DNA of 64,000 nt from Eutreptiella sp. 'Long Island Sound 2002' (GCA_964036045.1 OZ038378.1:182492944-182556943); one strand, 5' to 3'. Shown: positions 54,611-64,000, counted from the stretch's first letter. Numbers and translations are program-made. The notes: a model not told the origin generated them from the letters alone.

Positions 54611-57600
54611 ATGCAATCGTTGATCCGGAGTAAATCAGCAGGGGTAACAGGCGGAAGGGGCACAGCGGGGGCCGGTCCTGGTAGGGACCTTCTTTATGGT
54701 AGCAGAGGCGTACCTGCTGCCCCTACCTACCGCCGACCCGGGGACTTGGGCCCTAATGAGCCCTGCCCAAGTACGCCCCGGGTTCGTATTGTGGACTCGG
54801 TGGAGACCACGCCGGAAGCTGAAGCCCGAAGAGAAGTACGACGTTCGGGAAGAGGAGGACTTGACATGGAGGACCTGGTCTCCATGTGTGAGCGTCGCTG
54901 CCGAAAGGCATGCAACCTCCGCTCCGCCGCGGAGGACTCTGAGGAGACCTGCCATTCAGACAGCAGTGGAGGACGGGCCCGGCGCTACCGGAAGCGCGGG
55001 TCACCCAAGCCTGCGGCAGGGGACGCCGGGGCTATGGATACGAACCCTAGCCCGGTCAGGCTGTGGGAATCCGAGGCGCACTCCGATGGCTATCGGACTT
55101 GCTTCCCCTCGGAGTCGGAGGAGATGCCCGCGCCGACCGCCAGGGCGCATACGGCCCCCGAGCCCGCCCTGAAGCACGACGCCGAGGGCTTGGAGAGGCC
55201 AGCCAGGGCCAGGACGGCACCTGTGCCCCGGCACACGGGACCAGAGATGGGCGCCATAGGCGATACGCCCATGAGCGATGAGTCGGAGGCGCCGGTAACC
55301 GCGGGATGCGCTGGATCAGGTGGAAAGCACGCTGAGTGCCACTGCAAGCACGTATCCTTCCTCATGGGCAAGTACCCAAAGATGGGGATGGACGCCATCG
55401 TGCATCGCCTCGACAGCCTGGACAACGCGAAGGACGGCCTAGAGGAGGACGTCGCCGGGATCCTGGATGACCAGTCTTCCGCGGAGAGAGACATGGCGGA
55501 GCTGCGAGCGGAACAGGACCAGTATCGGCAGAATCTGGAGCTGGCCCTGGAGAAGCAGCAGCGAGTGGTGGACAGCCTCCTCCACCTGGTGGAGGACATG
55601 TCGGGACGCCTGAAAAGGCTAGAGGAGCTACAGCCCCTCGCCTCGGGTCCGGAGCTCCCGGCAAAGCCGGCAGCGGCAGAGCTGGTGGAGCGGGTTAAGA
55701 CCCTCCGCAGCACCATGGATAAACCCATGGGCGGCCCGGCAGAGGCACCCTACGCGCCTCCGCGTGTTGACCCGGGTGCGCTGCCGTTTGTTCCCATGTT
55801 CAGCGAATCCACAATGCTCGGGGAACACACGGCACCGGCTGGGTCCATGCGGGAAGGGCACGTAACCACCGACCCGAGGAGCCTGACGGTACAGATGTCC
55901 CACGCCGCCCAGGATCTACCGCCAACTACGACTACCCATGCAGTTTATGCGGAAGAGGAGATCCAGAGCCAGACCATGCAGGGGCGAACCATGGGAAGCG
56001 CCGACGGACATGGTCGAGGCCACCCAGGCGGAAATCTGCGGGCGAAGGACCCCACTACGGGGATATGGACAGCCGGTGGAGCAAGTCCTTCCCGCATTCC
56101 AAACCCCATGGGTTCACGCCCAACTGGACCGCACCCCTTGGAGGAGAGGGATGTACGGGGAGTGTACTCACACCCCCCGGCCACAGGTGGTATCCGTCTC
56201 GGTGGAGTGGTGGCTGGGGACGTCGGAGACGCCATCAGGATTGGCGACCTCAGGGGAATCAAAATCCCCTACTACGATGGCAACCCCTCCAACCTGGATG
56301 ACTTCATCCTGGATTGGGAGGACTTTGCCGAGGAGGTCGTCGGTGAGATGCGGGGAGCGCCGCGGGACAAGTTGGTATGCCGGACATTCCCACACCGGCT
56401 GGCGCAGGACCTGAAGGAGGAGCTGCGGGATCAGATCCGGGAAGGACTGATCCGAACGGAGCAGGCCTGCCTCCAGTGGTTGGAGGATGAGGAGCGGGTG
56501 GACGCTCCGAACCAGAAGCTGGAGGACTTGTGGTCCATCCCGCTGCAGCTGGACCGCGGTGAGTTGCGGGTCTGGGAGTGGAACCGGTACCTGCGGAAGT
56601 ACCGACGGAGCCTCAAGCTGGTTGAGGACTGGAATGAGTCCAGCGAGATCCGCCACCTTCTGAAGGACGTCCTCCCCGGGCACTGGAAGAGGAGAGTGGA
56701 GGACGAGGAAAAGAAGAGAGCGAAGAAGCGCGTGGCGGTGAGGATCATGGCGGCGGAGGATACCCATGCGGGTATCATGGAGTTCTTCAGGAGGAACCTG
56801 GGCGAGCCCAACCGGATGTTGGGACTGAAGAACGCCGTGTACGTGGAGGTATTTGGAGACTCCATGGGGCAAAGGTTGCTGCGCCTCAACAACGTGGAGT
56901 GGAGGCGCGGGGAGCCGCTGAGGATGCAGGTCATCTTCGCCCGCATGAGCCTGGACGAGATCGTGAAGTACATCACGGTGGAGTTGAAGCTCAATGCGAA
57001 GAACGAGGCCCACGTGCAGGATCGACATGGTCAGGGACAACGAGGCCACCGGGAGGACCGCCATCATCGGGAGATCCAGGAGGACATGGCCAACTCCGCG
57101 GAGCATGGTAGTGGAAGTGGCCAAGACCACTGGACCTGGTCCCGGGAGGATCACGAGGAGGCCCATTTCTTCGCGTTTGTGGCGCACAACGTGAGGGACC
57201 ATGGGCAGGATCGGTCCAGATGGAGCCGGGTGGGACCCAAGAAGGGCAATGAGCCAAGGAGGATCGGGAACCCACCGCTCTCGTTCCGGGAGTGCAGGTC
57301 TCAGCACGACGGGTGCTGGGTCTGTTATGGCAAGGGAAACAACCATGCACACGACCACCGTCAGTGCAAGGTGTATGAGGCGGACAAGAAGGCCTACTTC
57401 GCCGCCCACCCCGAGAAGAAGCCCAAGGAGCAGCGGATTTCCGATTGGAAGGCGAAGGGCGGAGACGGGGGAAAAGGCCAAGGCAAAGGCCAAGGAAAAG
57501 GCGGAGGAAGAGGCTATGGTGGTGGACCTGGCCAAGACCGACGAGTGAGGTCGATCGAGGAGGTTGCTGAGGACATGTTGAGGACGTTGGAGGAACTCAA

Positions 57601-57670
57601 AGCCCAGCAACGTGGTGGACAAAGTCCTGGCGGATCGCAGCCAGAAGGGGCTGCGGGAAGTCAAGTCTAG
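54611..57670 (+). CDS. Chromovirus Gag
   Basis: Encodes 1,019 residues from ATG to TAG, long for a Ty3/gypsy Gag. The N-terminal third is charged and probably disordered. A coiled coil runs at about 277-340 (DGLEEDVAGILDD, ELRAEQDQYRQNLELALEKQ, VVDSLLHLVEDM). The retrotransposon-Gag capsid-like domain starts near 551 (IPYYDGNPSNLDDFILDWED) and runs to about 800. A zinc knuckle follows at about 902 (CWVCYGKGNNHAHDHRQC), then a Lys/Gly-rich tail (GKGQGKGQGKGGGRGYGGG) suited to RNA binding. The stop codon, TAG at 57668-57670, is followed in the same frame by protease, so Gag is either released by termination or extended by readthrough. Confidence 0.88.
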   Translation: MQSLIRSKSAGVTGGRGTAGAGPGRDLLYGSRGVPAAPTYRRPGDLGPNEPCPSTPRVRIVDSVETTPEAEARREVRRSGRGGLDMEDLVSMCERRCRKACNLRSAAEDSEETCHSDSSGGRARRYRKRGSPKPAAGDAGAMDTNPSPVRLWESEAHSDGYRTCFPSESEEMPAPTARAHTAPEPALKHDAEGLERPARARTAPVPRHTGPEMGAIGDTPMSDESEAPVTAGCAGSGGKHAECHCKHVSFLMGKYPKMGMDAIVHRLDSLDNAKDGLEEDVAGILDDQSSAERDMAELRAEQDQYRQNLELALEKQQRVVDSLLHLVEDMSGRLKRLEELQPLASGPELPAKPAAAELVERVKTLRSTMDKPMGGPAEAPYAPPRVDPGALPFVPMFSESTMLGEHTAPAGSMREGHVTTDPRSLTVQMSHAAQDLPPTTTTHAVYAEEEIQSQTMQGRTMGSADGHGRGHPGGNLRAKDPTTGIWTAGGASPSRIPNPMGSRPTGPHPLEERDVRGVYSHPPATGGIRLGGVVAGDVGDAIRIGDLRGIKIPYYDGNPSNLDDFILDWEDFAEEVVGEMRGAPRDKLVCRTFPHRLAQDLKEELRDQIREGLIRTEQACLQWLEDEERVDAPNQKLEDLWSIPLQLDRGELRVWEWNRYLRKYRRSLKLVEDWNESSEIRHLLKDVLPGHWKRRVEDEEKKRAKKRVAVRIMAAEDTHAGIMEFFRRNLGEPNRMLGLKNAVYVEVFGDSMGQRLLRLNNVEWRRGEPLRMQVIFARMSLDEIVKYITVELKLNAKNEAHVQDRHGQGQRGHREDRHHREIQEDMANSAEHGSGSGQDHWTWSREDHEEAHFFAFVAHNVRDHGQDRSRWSRVGPKKGNEPRRIGNPPLSFRECRSQHDGCWVCYGKGNNHAHDHRQCKVYEADKKAYFAAHPEKKPKEQRISDWKAKGGDGGKGQGKGQGKGGGRGYGGGPGQDRRVRSIEEVAEDMLRTLEELKAQQRGGQSPGGSQPEGAAGSQV

Positions 57671-59812
57671 AGGAGCCCCCACGGGAGTGGGACCTTCGAG
57701 GTCTCTCCCCCGAAAATCAGTGGAAACCCAGAGAAAGCTAAGGCACATCGGGTGCCGAAGAAGGCTCCAGAAGAGCCAAAACCACTGAGTTTCGCCACTC
57801 CCAACCCCTGGAGCGCCCTGCCAAGGGAAGTTCATGTGGGCAAGGGACGTGGTAAGAAGGAAGGAGCGACCACGGAGAGCCCCGTGGACGGGCAAGACCA
57901 ACCCAAGATCTACACCATCCGTGATCATACCCTCGAAGTCCTGATGCACCCGGACGTGCTAGAGTTGCATGCCGTGAAAGTTGTCCATACACCGCATGGT
58001 GACGAGCGGCAGTTGCACTTGAAAGTGCGTGTACGGTGCGGACAAGAGGAGTTGGTGGTAGATGTTTTGGTGGATACGGGTGCCCGGGTGAGCCTGGTCC
58101 GGAGAGGGTTGTTCAAGGAGGAATCCCTGCAGCCCAGCCGTAGACCGGTACGCCTGAAGGTGGCCAATGGTGAGATTATGGGTGGTGGCACCCATGAGGC
58201 CACTATCAGTATGGAATTCTGGGAGCATGAGCGCTTGAACCGCCCTGATTTGGCGAAGAGCAGCACTCTATCCGGGAACTTCCATGTGGCCCACATTACA
58301 GATTGGGATATGATCATGTGGTATGACTTCATGGTGGCAAACGCCATTGGAGCCCTTCCCCATCGCGCAACGCTGGTCCGGGAGGATGATGAATGCCTCA
58401 CATGGCTATCCACGGACTATGCATGCGGATCATCCCAATGGAATGCTGAGGAAGAGGATCGGATCGTCCAAGCGGTGCAAGCTGTGGGTGCCAAGTCCAC
58501 AGGAGACCGTGGAGTTCAGATCACGGAGTATGGAATGGCCCCGCAGGTGTATGCCAGGATGATCCAGACGCTGGGAGCCGAAGCGCCCGAGACGGACGTC
58601 TTCGCTTCCCGGGATGCCCCACTTTTGAGGAAGTGTAGGACGCATTGGCATCGAGGAGACTCAGCCTGGCACAGGCACTGGGGTTTGAAGGAGTGCGGGC
58701 CCATGTATTGGCATGGTTCCCTGGACAATACCAGACGTACGGTGGAGAAGATCGTCGCGGATAGGGCGAAGGGGATCCTGGTCATAACCGGCATAGGATC
58801 CACCCCATGTCCGCTGGAGGGTCTCAAGTCGATGCTGGACTCCATCACCCTGAACGAGATGTCATTCGGGCCAGAGGAGGAGTTGTTCATCGACGCCAAG
58901 GGTGTATCAATGCCCTCCCCGGGTCAAGCGTGGGGTACCAAGGCTTTCCTGGTGGATGGGGCGCAAGCCGAGCCCACGGGTGATGAAGCATTCATCCGTA
59001 GGGTGGAGACGGTGCCCATGAAGGTCATGTTTGAGCCCAAGGAGGGGACGGATCCGCCAATTGATGGCGTTGACGTCCTGTCCCACGCCGAGATCGACGA
59101 CGTCGTCAACTACATGCGGATGGGGATGCACGACCGTGTGGCAAGCAAGAAGAGGCGGGCCATGGTCACATCTCCGCATTGGTGGGATGACAAGATGTTG
59201 GTCACCGGCAAGTACGAGAAGGACGAGTTCGTGGCGAGGGTCGTGGATCACATCGCGGACCAATACGATGGTCCGGTTGGGTCGGACCCACCGACATGGG
59301 ATTTTCCAAGAATGGGTGCCGATAGCGACAGTCACCAGCCCGATTCCGCAAATTTCCGAAGATTATCGGTGGGAAGAGCTCCCCACGACGATGAAGACGG
59401 CATATCGGACAAGGAGAAGTCGGACTCGGACCCGGAAGAGGCCTATACCGCAGTGCGGTCGGTTGTATCTATACCGAAGCAAGCGGCTGAGGAGGCCCAG
59501 GAGAACCCGAAGGTCGCCGAGCTGAAGGAGAGGCTGATCAATGCCTATCCGCGGCTATTCAGTGGCGTCGCCAACAAGAACCCTCCAGATCGTGGGAGGT
59601 TTGGTACAGCGAAGATCAAGCTGAAGCCGAACCCCAAGATCTATCGTCATCGGGAGTACCAACTTCAGGGCGATCGGGCCGAGGCCATGAAGAAGCTATT
59701 GGCCGAGTTCATTGAGCTGGGATGGATCGAACCCTCCGACAGTGAGTCGGCCAGCCCAGCCTTCATTGTGCCCAAGAAGGAGAAGGGCGAGTGGAGGTTG
59801 GTGGTTGATTAA
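57671..59812 (+). CDS. Chromovirus protease and linker to RT
   Basis: In frame with Gag, directly after the TAG. No Met is required if it is made by readthrough; the first likely residues are RSPHGSGTFEV. The aspartic protease motif VLVDTGARVSLV lies around 58064-58100 (DTGA at 58073-58084). At about 58510-58800 is an extra module, EYGMAPQVYARMI then ETDVFASRDAPLLRKCRTHW, a W-rich stretch, and DRAKGILVITGIG. It resembles the C-terminal domain of DIRS-type and related polyproteins (DxFAS ... W ... DxAxxxLIxP). An acidic linker follows. The frame then enters the start of RT (ELGWIEPSDSESASPAFIVPKKEKGEWRLVVD) and meets a TAA at 59810-59812. Confidence 0.82.
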   Translation, partial: RSPHGSGTFEVSPPKISGNPEKAKAHRVPKKAPEEPKPLSFATPNPWSALPREVHVGKGRGKKEGATTESPVDGQDQPKIYTIRDHTLEVLMHPDVLELHAVKVVHTPHGDERQLHLKVRVRCGQEELVVDVLVDTGARVSLVRRGLFKEESLQPSRRPVRLKVANGEIMGGGTHEATISMEFWEHERLNRPDLAKSSTLSGNFHVAHITDWDMIMWYDFMVANAIGALPHRATLVREDDECLTWLSTDYACGSSQWNAEEEDRIVQAVQAVGAKSTGDRGVQITEYGMAPQVYARMIQTLGAEAPETDVFASRDAPLLRKCRTHWHRGDSAWHRHWGLKECGPMYWHGSLDNTRRTVEKIVADRAKGILVITGIGSTPCPLEGLKSMLDSITLNEMSFGPEEELFIDAKGVSMPSPGQAWGTKAFLVDGAQAEPTGDEAFIRRVETVPMKVMFEPKEGTDPPIDGVDVLSHAEIDDVVNYMRMGMHDRVASKKRRAMVTSPHWWDDKMLVTGKYEKDEFVARVVDHIADQYDGPVGSDPPTWDFPRMGADSDSHQPDSANFRRLSVGRAPHDDEDGISDKEKSDSDPEEAYTAVRSVVSIPKQAAEEAQENPKVAELKERLINAYPRLFSGVANKNPPDRGRFGTAKIKLKPNPKIYRHREYQLQGDRAEAMKKLLAEFIELGWIEPSDSESASPAFIVPKKEKGEWRLVVD

Positions 59813-62737
59813 AGAGGTTTGAACGAGCAGACCGAGCACGACTCGTACTCGCTTCCCCTGATCGACTCCATCCTCCAAAAGCAACAGAAAAAGCGGATTT
59901 TCACGGTGTTAGACCTGAAACACGGCTATCACCAGATGCCGCTACACTCGGACTCCAGGCCCTGCACAGCGATGTCGACGCCGCTGGGGCCCATGCAGTG
60001 GAAAGTGGTGCCTATGGGCGCCAAGAATGGCAATGCTGCTTTCCGGCGCATGATGGAGAACCTACTCGGTCCTGTCCGGGACTGTGCGGACCCCTTTGTG
60101 GATGACATCATCATCGGATCCGGCACGGAAGACATGACTGAGGACGAGCTCATCGAAGCGCATGAGAAGGATCTGCGCCGAGTGCTCAGCGAGTTGGACA
60201 AGCACAACATGGTGTGCAAGCCCACCAAAGCCTCACTCTTCGTGAAGGAAGTGGAGTTCGCGGGTCACGTGGTTGGTCACGGGCAACGCCGTCCCATGCC
60301 TGGGAAGCTGGCGTCCCTGCACCACTGGGAGAAAGCCCAGACCATCAGCGAACTCCGGTCCTTCATGGGGTTCTGCAATTACTATTCGGGCTATGTCCAG
60401 ATGTATGCAGAACTCTCGGGGCCGCTGCACAAGATGCTGCAAGTGGGCAAGTTCGATGGCCGGAAGGGGAGCAAGAAGAAGCTTGCCTGGACCCCTGAGG
60501 CCGAAGATGCGTTCAGCCGCCTGAAGGAGCGACTCCTGGGGCAGCTGGGACTATTCTTAGTGGACCCGGACAAGGGATTCGTGCTACGGACGGACGCCTC
60601 GGACTATGCTGTAGGGGCAGTCCTCGAGCAGGTCCGGGACGACGGGTCACACGTACCAGTGGCGTTTTGGAGTCGGATCCTGGCCGAGGGCCAACGCCGC
60701 ACCTGGACCGCGAGGGAGAAGGAGACGTACGCCATCGTTTGTGCGCTCAGGAAGTGGTCGGGCCACATCGGATTGCAACCGGTGGTGGTTTGCACGGACC
60801 ATCAGTCCTTGCAGAGCTGGCACAAGGAGCACGTCGACACCCCCTCGGGACCGGCGGCAAGGAGGGCCCGATGGCATGAGACGTTCGCCAAGTTCGACCT
60901 CGGCGTCGTATACGTCCCGGGGAAGGACAACACTGTGGCAGATTGCCTCAGTCGATGGGCCTACCCCGCGGGCAAAGCTTGGATGGACATATCCAGCCAT
61001 GGGGACGCTGAGGAAACCGAGGAGGCAAAGCGCATCATCGAGATGGAGAAGGCCATGGAGCAAGAGGGGGTCAAGTGCTTTGTGGTGATGGCAAACCGTA
61101 CGGACCTGGCCAAGTTCCGGGGTGCCCGCGTCCAAGCTATTCGAGAGGAAACCCTCGAGCAATGGATGGTGGCCCCTGTAGAGCTAGTCAGGTCGGTGCT
61201 CACAGAGGACTGGTCGGATGACTACGCGGCATCCGAGCACTGGAGCAAGTACTGGAATGCCGTGAGCGCCCCGTCGGACGACGAGTGGCCTGAGGGCTTG
61301 ACCGAGGATGGGGACAAATTGTTCCTCAAGGACAAGCTACTGGTCCCTGAGAACCGAGTGAAGGAGCTCATTGACCACTGGCACAACGCCCAGCTCATGC
61401 ATCCTGGTCGGGACAAGATGCAGCAGGACCTGGAGTGGCGCTTCAAGTTCCCACCGGGGTACTACGCCATCCTGGACAAGTACTGCAGCGACTGCGCCGT
61501 GTGTCGGGCCACGAAGAGCCCCAACCACTCCACAGCGGGCAACCGGGTGTATACGGCTATACCGGAGGCCCCTATGCGGTCCGTGGCCATGGATGTGTTC
61601 GCCGTGCCGGAGGTCACCGTGGAAGGAGAGACATATGATTGTGTCATCCTAGCGGTGGACAGGCACAGCGGGTATATCGTGGCAGTCCCGGGCAAGAAGT
61701 CCAAGAAGAAGGACAAAAAGGACAAGCATGGAGTGCGACTGCAGGCCAAGACCGTCGCTAATGCCATGATCAGGCATTGGCTGACGATTTTTGATGTCCC
61801 AGCTGTCATCTGCAGCGATCGGGGCAGTCAGTTTGTGGGGACATGGTTCAAGACGATGTGCAAGCACATAGGTATTCAGCACGCCAAGACCGTGGCGTAC
61901 CACAGCCGGTCGAATGGCCGAGCTGAGGTGGCCGGGCGGCAGATGTTCGAGAAGTTCCGCCAGCTGCACATCGACGAACCGGGCCAGAATTGGTATAATT
62001 CGCTGTGGAGAGTACTCCAAGCGTATCACGACCTTCCGGGACCCACTGGACTGTCGCCCCATCGTATCCTGTTCCTACGGGATCGAGTGTCACGCACTCT
62101 CCCGTGGTTGAACCATGGCAAAGTGGCCCGGGATGCGAACGCTATGATGGCTGAGGCGGACGACACGGCGGCCAAGGTGTGCAAGGCACTTCAGGACGAG
62201 CATGACAAGAGGGCCAAGTACTTCAAGCAGGGAAGGGTCCAGAAGTATGCTCTCCAAGACACCGTGTGGGTGGAGCGGCACCACAAGGATGTCCTGTCCA
62301 GGCATCGGCAGGCATCTTGGTATGTGCCGGGGGTAATCGTGCGGAAGGTCGGGCAGGATGTGTATGCGGTTCGTGTGGGGGATAACAAGATCCTGGACCG
62401 CGACCATACCCAGCTTCGTCCCCGAGCACCAGACCCCAGCGGACGTCTCGTCACCTTCGAGTTCACGGCCGGCGATGTGGACTCGGACGACGGGGGTGAG
62501 GACGACGACTTCACCGCTGAGAAGATCCTGGCGGACAAGCCAGACCCGGGGACCCCTGGGGGGAGGCTTTATAAAGTCCGTTGGAAGGGATTCGCCGCAT
62601 CCAGGGATTCGTGGGAGCCTCTGAGCAGTTTCGTGCCGAGGTATACCACGGTCTGGATGGACTATCTGAAGAAAAAGAATATTTCTTTCGATGTCAAGGA
62701 CGTGTTGGTCCATTTGGTTGCTGCTGTAGCACCGTAA
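59813..62737 (+). CDS. Chromovirus RT, RNase H, integrase and chromodomain
   Basis: Same frame as gag and protease; separated only by the TAA, then RGLNEQT. RT has VLDLKHGYHQM and PFVDDIIIGSG (VDD at 60098-60106). RNase H (about 60560-60960) has RTDASDYAVGAVL, REKETYAIV, CTDHQSLQ and DNTVADCLSR. Integrase has an HHCC finger (HWHNAQLMHPG ... CSDCAVC, 61379-61505) and a core with Asp at 61592, Asp at 61817 and Glu at 61925, a D,D-35-E spacing. The C-terminal chromodomain (YKVRWKGFAASRDSWEPLSSF, about 62571-62633) is preceded by an acidic stretch. Chromodomains steer integration to marked chromatin. As written, this half is not translated unless the TAA is bypassed. Confidence 0.9.
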   Translation, partial: RGLNEQTEHDSYSLPLIDSILQKQQKKRIFTVLDLKHGYHQMPLHSDSRPCTAMSTPLGPMQWKVVPMGAKNGNAAFRRMMENLLGPVRDCADPFVDDIIIGSGTEDMTEDELIEAHEKDLRRVLSELDKHNMVCKPTKASLFVKEVEFAGHVVGHGQRRPMPGKLASLHHWEKAQTISELRSFMGFCNYYSGYVQMYAELSGPLHKMLQVGKFDGRKGSKKKLAWTPEAEDAFSRLKERLLGQLGLFLVDPDKGFVLRTDASDYAVGAVLEQVRDDGSHVPVAFWSRILAEGQRRTWTAREKETYAIVCALRKWSGHIGLQPVVVCTDHQSLQSWHKEHVDTPSGPAARRARWHETFAKFDLGVVYVPGKDNTVADCLSRWAYPAGKAWMDISSHGDAEETEEAKRIIEMEKAMEQEGVKCFVVMANRTDLAKFRGARVQAIREETLEQWMVAPVELVRSVLTEDWSDDYAASEHWSKYWNAVSAPSDDEWPEGLTEDGDKLFLKDKLLVPENRVKELIDHWHNAQLMHPGRDKMQQDLEWRFKFPPGYYAILDKYCSDCAVCRATKSPNHSTAGNRVYTAIPEAPMRSVAMDVFAVPEVTVEGETYDCVILAVDRHSGYIVAVPGKKSKKKDKKDKHGVRLQAKTVANAMIRHWLTIFDVPAVICSDRGSQFVGTWFKTMCKHIGIQHAKTVAYHSRSNGRAEVAGRQMFEKFRQLHIDEPGQNWYNSLWRVLQAYHDLPGPTGLSPHRILFLRDRVSRTLPWLNHGKVARDANAMMAEADDTAAKVCKALQDEHDKRAKYFKQGRVQKYALQDTVWVERHHKDVLSRHRQASWYVPGVIVRKVGQDVYAVRVGDNKILDRDHTQLRPRAPDPSGRLVTFEFTAGDVDSDDGGEDDDFTAEKILADKPDPGTPGGRLYKVRWKGFAASRDSWEPLSSFVPRYTTVWMDYLKKKNISFDVKDVLVHLVAAVAP

Positions 62738-63118
62738 TGGATCCCCCTTGGCATTTTTGTTTGTTTCTGTGCTTGGGAGACGGGTGAGGGCGTTCATCCG
62801 GGGTTTTTTGGGCCTTGATTGGCCATCTACCCCCTTCACTCGATCTCCACATATATATTTCATTGTGGTATACTTATTTAGGTCGACCGACGACGTTTCT
62901 CTATCTTTGATCCCCTTGGTCCATGTTGTAGATCAAGAGGAGACCGGATATGGCGTAGGGCACCGATTATCAGTGTCCTCATCCCTCCCTTGGGGCGTGG
63001 GGGACGCCTACGACGTGTGTGGGGCCTCCATGTGTCCTTGGGACATGGGGGGGGGGTCGGAGCCCATTGGGGTCCTATCGTCCTCTCTTCAATGACTTCC
63101 GAGCGGTAACAACGCTCT
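62738..63118 (+). other. Untranslated region between pol and PPT
   Basis: About 380 bp of non-coding sequence after the pol stop codon. A G run lies near 63048. No further ORF with a recognisable domain. Confidence 0.6.
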
Positions 63119-63129
63119 GAGAAGGGGGG
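63119..63129 (+). promoter_or_regulatory. Polypurine tract
   Basis: GAGAAGGGGGG immediately before the first base (TG) of the 3' LTR. This is the expected position and composition of the plus-strand DNA primer. Confidence 0.88.
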
Positions 63130-64000
63130 TGAAGCCGGTTCGGACCCCCGTGGCCATCTTTGGGTCACTTGGGGTGTGTATCTATGTGCCGGCAAGCCGC
63201 CATTGGCTGATATCATACTATCCCATCCACCTGACCTAACCTGATGTGATAGTGTGATAGGTTTGGCCATTCCGGCTATGAGCGGCCATATTCAGTACCG
63301 AGGCGCCGCCAGCTGAGATTTATATATCAGAATATCAGGAATCAACAGGGCTTTTTTATCATAATGTTTCCGTAATTTTTCAGCTATCCGTTCTGATGGT
63401 CAATGTATCGGCGACTGTCAGTTGGCTCGCGATTTTGCGGTAACCGATTGGTTAACTGTTATTTCCAGATATTTTGGCGGAAACCCCGATGAAGGGTCAG
63501 ATTTCATCAGTAAAGGGTTCGTTGCTTCCGCAATTTTCTAAATATGCACTCGAAATTTTAATCTGAATTTTTCGCGATGTCGAAATCGGATTTTCGACTT
63601 CGACATCGCCGCACTTGATTTGGTCTTCTTCGAGTGGTCATACTCTTTTCCCTATGCCTGAATCAGGTTTCCCTTATACTTGCCACCCATTTGACTTGGA
63701 GATATAAGGGAAACAAAAGTGAATCGTGGGACCACTTTGAAGGGCCATATCTACGCCGGAGTGTGAGGAAAGAGAATAAGGAAGGTTGCGTTGCAAGCGC
63801 CTTAGTCCCAACTTATTTTTAGTAGGGTCCAACACCTTAAGTCGGCACACACACTCGTTGTATCATAGGATCATGGTCAACATGGTAGAAACTTGTTTAT
63901 AACTTGTTGACCATGTGTCCGGACTTGATATTATGACTTTCGAGTGTAGCGCATGAGTCTTGCGGTTGCATAGCATCTTTCCTTAAGTTCCCACGTCCAT
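63130..64000 (+). repeat. 3' LTR (cut off by the window end)
   Basis: Starts TGAAGCCGG and aligns base for base with the 5' LTR through 64000. It keeps the TATA-like element and the 11-bp inverted repeat. The remaining end, the second target duplication and the rest of the LINE lie outside. Confidence 0.92.

Larger units (their letters stand above)
52341..64000 (+). mobile_element. Chromovirus (chromodomain Ty3/gypsy LTR retrotransposon)
   Basis: The order is 5' LTR, leader, gag, protease, RT, RNase H, integrase, chromodomain, polypurine tract, 3' LTR (cut by the window edge). The two LTRs start 10,789 bp apart. Over the 871 bp seen in both, I count 14 differences and no net indel (about 98.4% identical). 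It sits in the opposite orientation inside a LINE reverse transcriptase gene. The five bases before the 5' LTR are GGGTG; a matching target duplication should follow the 3' LTR, outside the window. Confidence 0.93.

Noticed and set aside
56168-57949. 593-codon minus-strand ORF opposite gag
   Set aside because: Mirror frame of the well-supported Gag and protease genes, with no motif.
51257-59812. Reassigned stop codons (TAG/TAA as sense)
   Set aside because: Host genes end at TAG or TAA exactly where their families end (glycosyltransferase, NXPE-like, phosphotransferase). Isolated stops in transposons are better explained by decay or readthrough.

Overview
This window looks like nuclear DNA of a eukaryotic microalga or other protist. 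Host genes are few, separated by kilobases, and at least one has a GT-AG intron. There are no operons or ribosome-binding sites, and the middle and right are filled with a chromovirus and non-LTR retrotransposons. Base composition is a patchwork: ordinary-GC host DNA alternates with extremely GC-rich blocks, and poly(G)/poly(C) runs of 10-21 bases recur throughout. I cannot name the species.

Layout. 1-9 kb: a split family-61-type glycosyltransferase gene on the minus strand. Exon 1 is 8943-8038 and exon 2 is 4319-3768. The 3.7-kb intron is packed with minisatellites. 9-18 kb: gene-poor, with 102-bp repeats, a tRNA-like relic, a strong short hairpin and poly-G repeats. 18.4-19.6 kb: an intronless APH/choline-kinase-like phosphotransferase. 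24.2-25.7 kb: an NXPE/PC-esterase-like protein. 29.8-31.1 kb: a GC-rich SGNH/GDSL hydrolase. 33-35.5 kb and 41-45.4 kb: two GC-rich, minus-strand copies of the 3' end of a non-LTR element, both with 7-bp-repeat tails. 36.8-37.6 kb: a 21-bp tandem array open in every frame. 45.7-52.3 kb: a minus-strand non-LTR retrotransposon (reverse transcriptase, RNase H, zf-RVT zinc finger, long unknown C-terminus). 52.3-64 kb: a plus-strand chromodomain Ty3/gypsy element (chromovirus) inserted into that reverse transcriptase gene.

How the parts relate. The chromovirus is young: its two LTRs differ at 14 of the 871 positions visible in both, by my hand count. Gag to chromodomain is one continuous frame broken by two stops, a TAG at the Gag/protease border and a TAA at the tyrosine of the RT motif VVDYRGLN. 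Its polyprotein also carries, between protease and RT, a module resembling the C-terminal domain of DIRS-type elements. The non-LTR element it interrupts has its own in-frame TAG after the RT domain. Three of the host proteins (glycosyltransferase, NXPE-like PC-esterase, SGNH hydrolase) belong to families that build or edit glycans and acyl groups. Nothing shows that they are co-regulated.

Limits. Intron-exon calls rest on frame, splice consensus and protein-family fit only. Family calls come from motif reading, not database searches. The 3' LTR and the 5' half of the non-LTR element run off the right end of the window.
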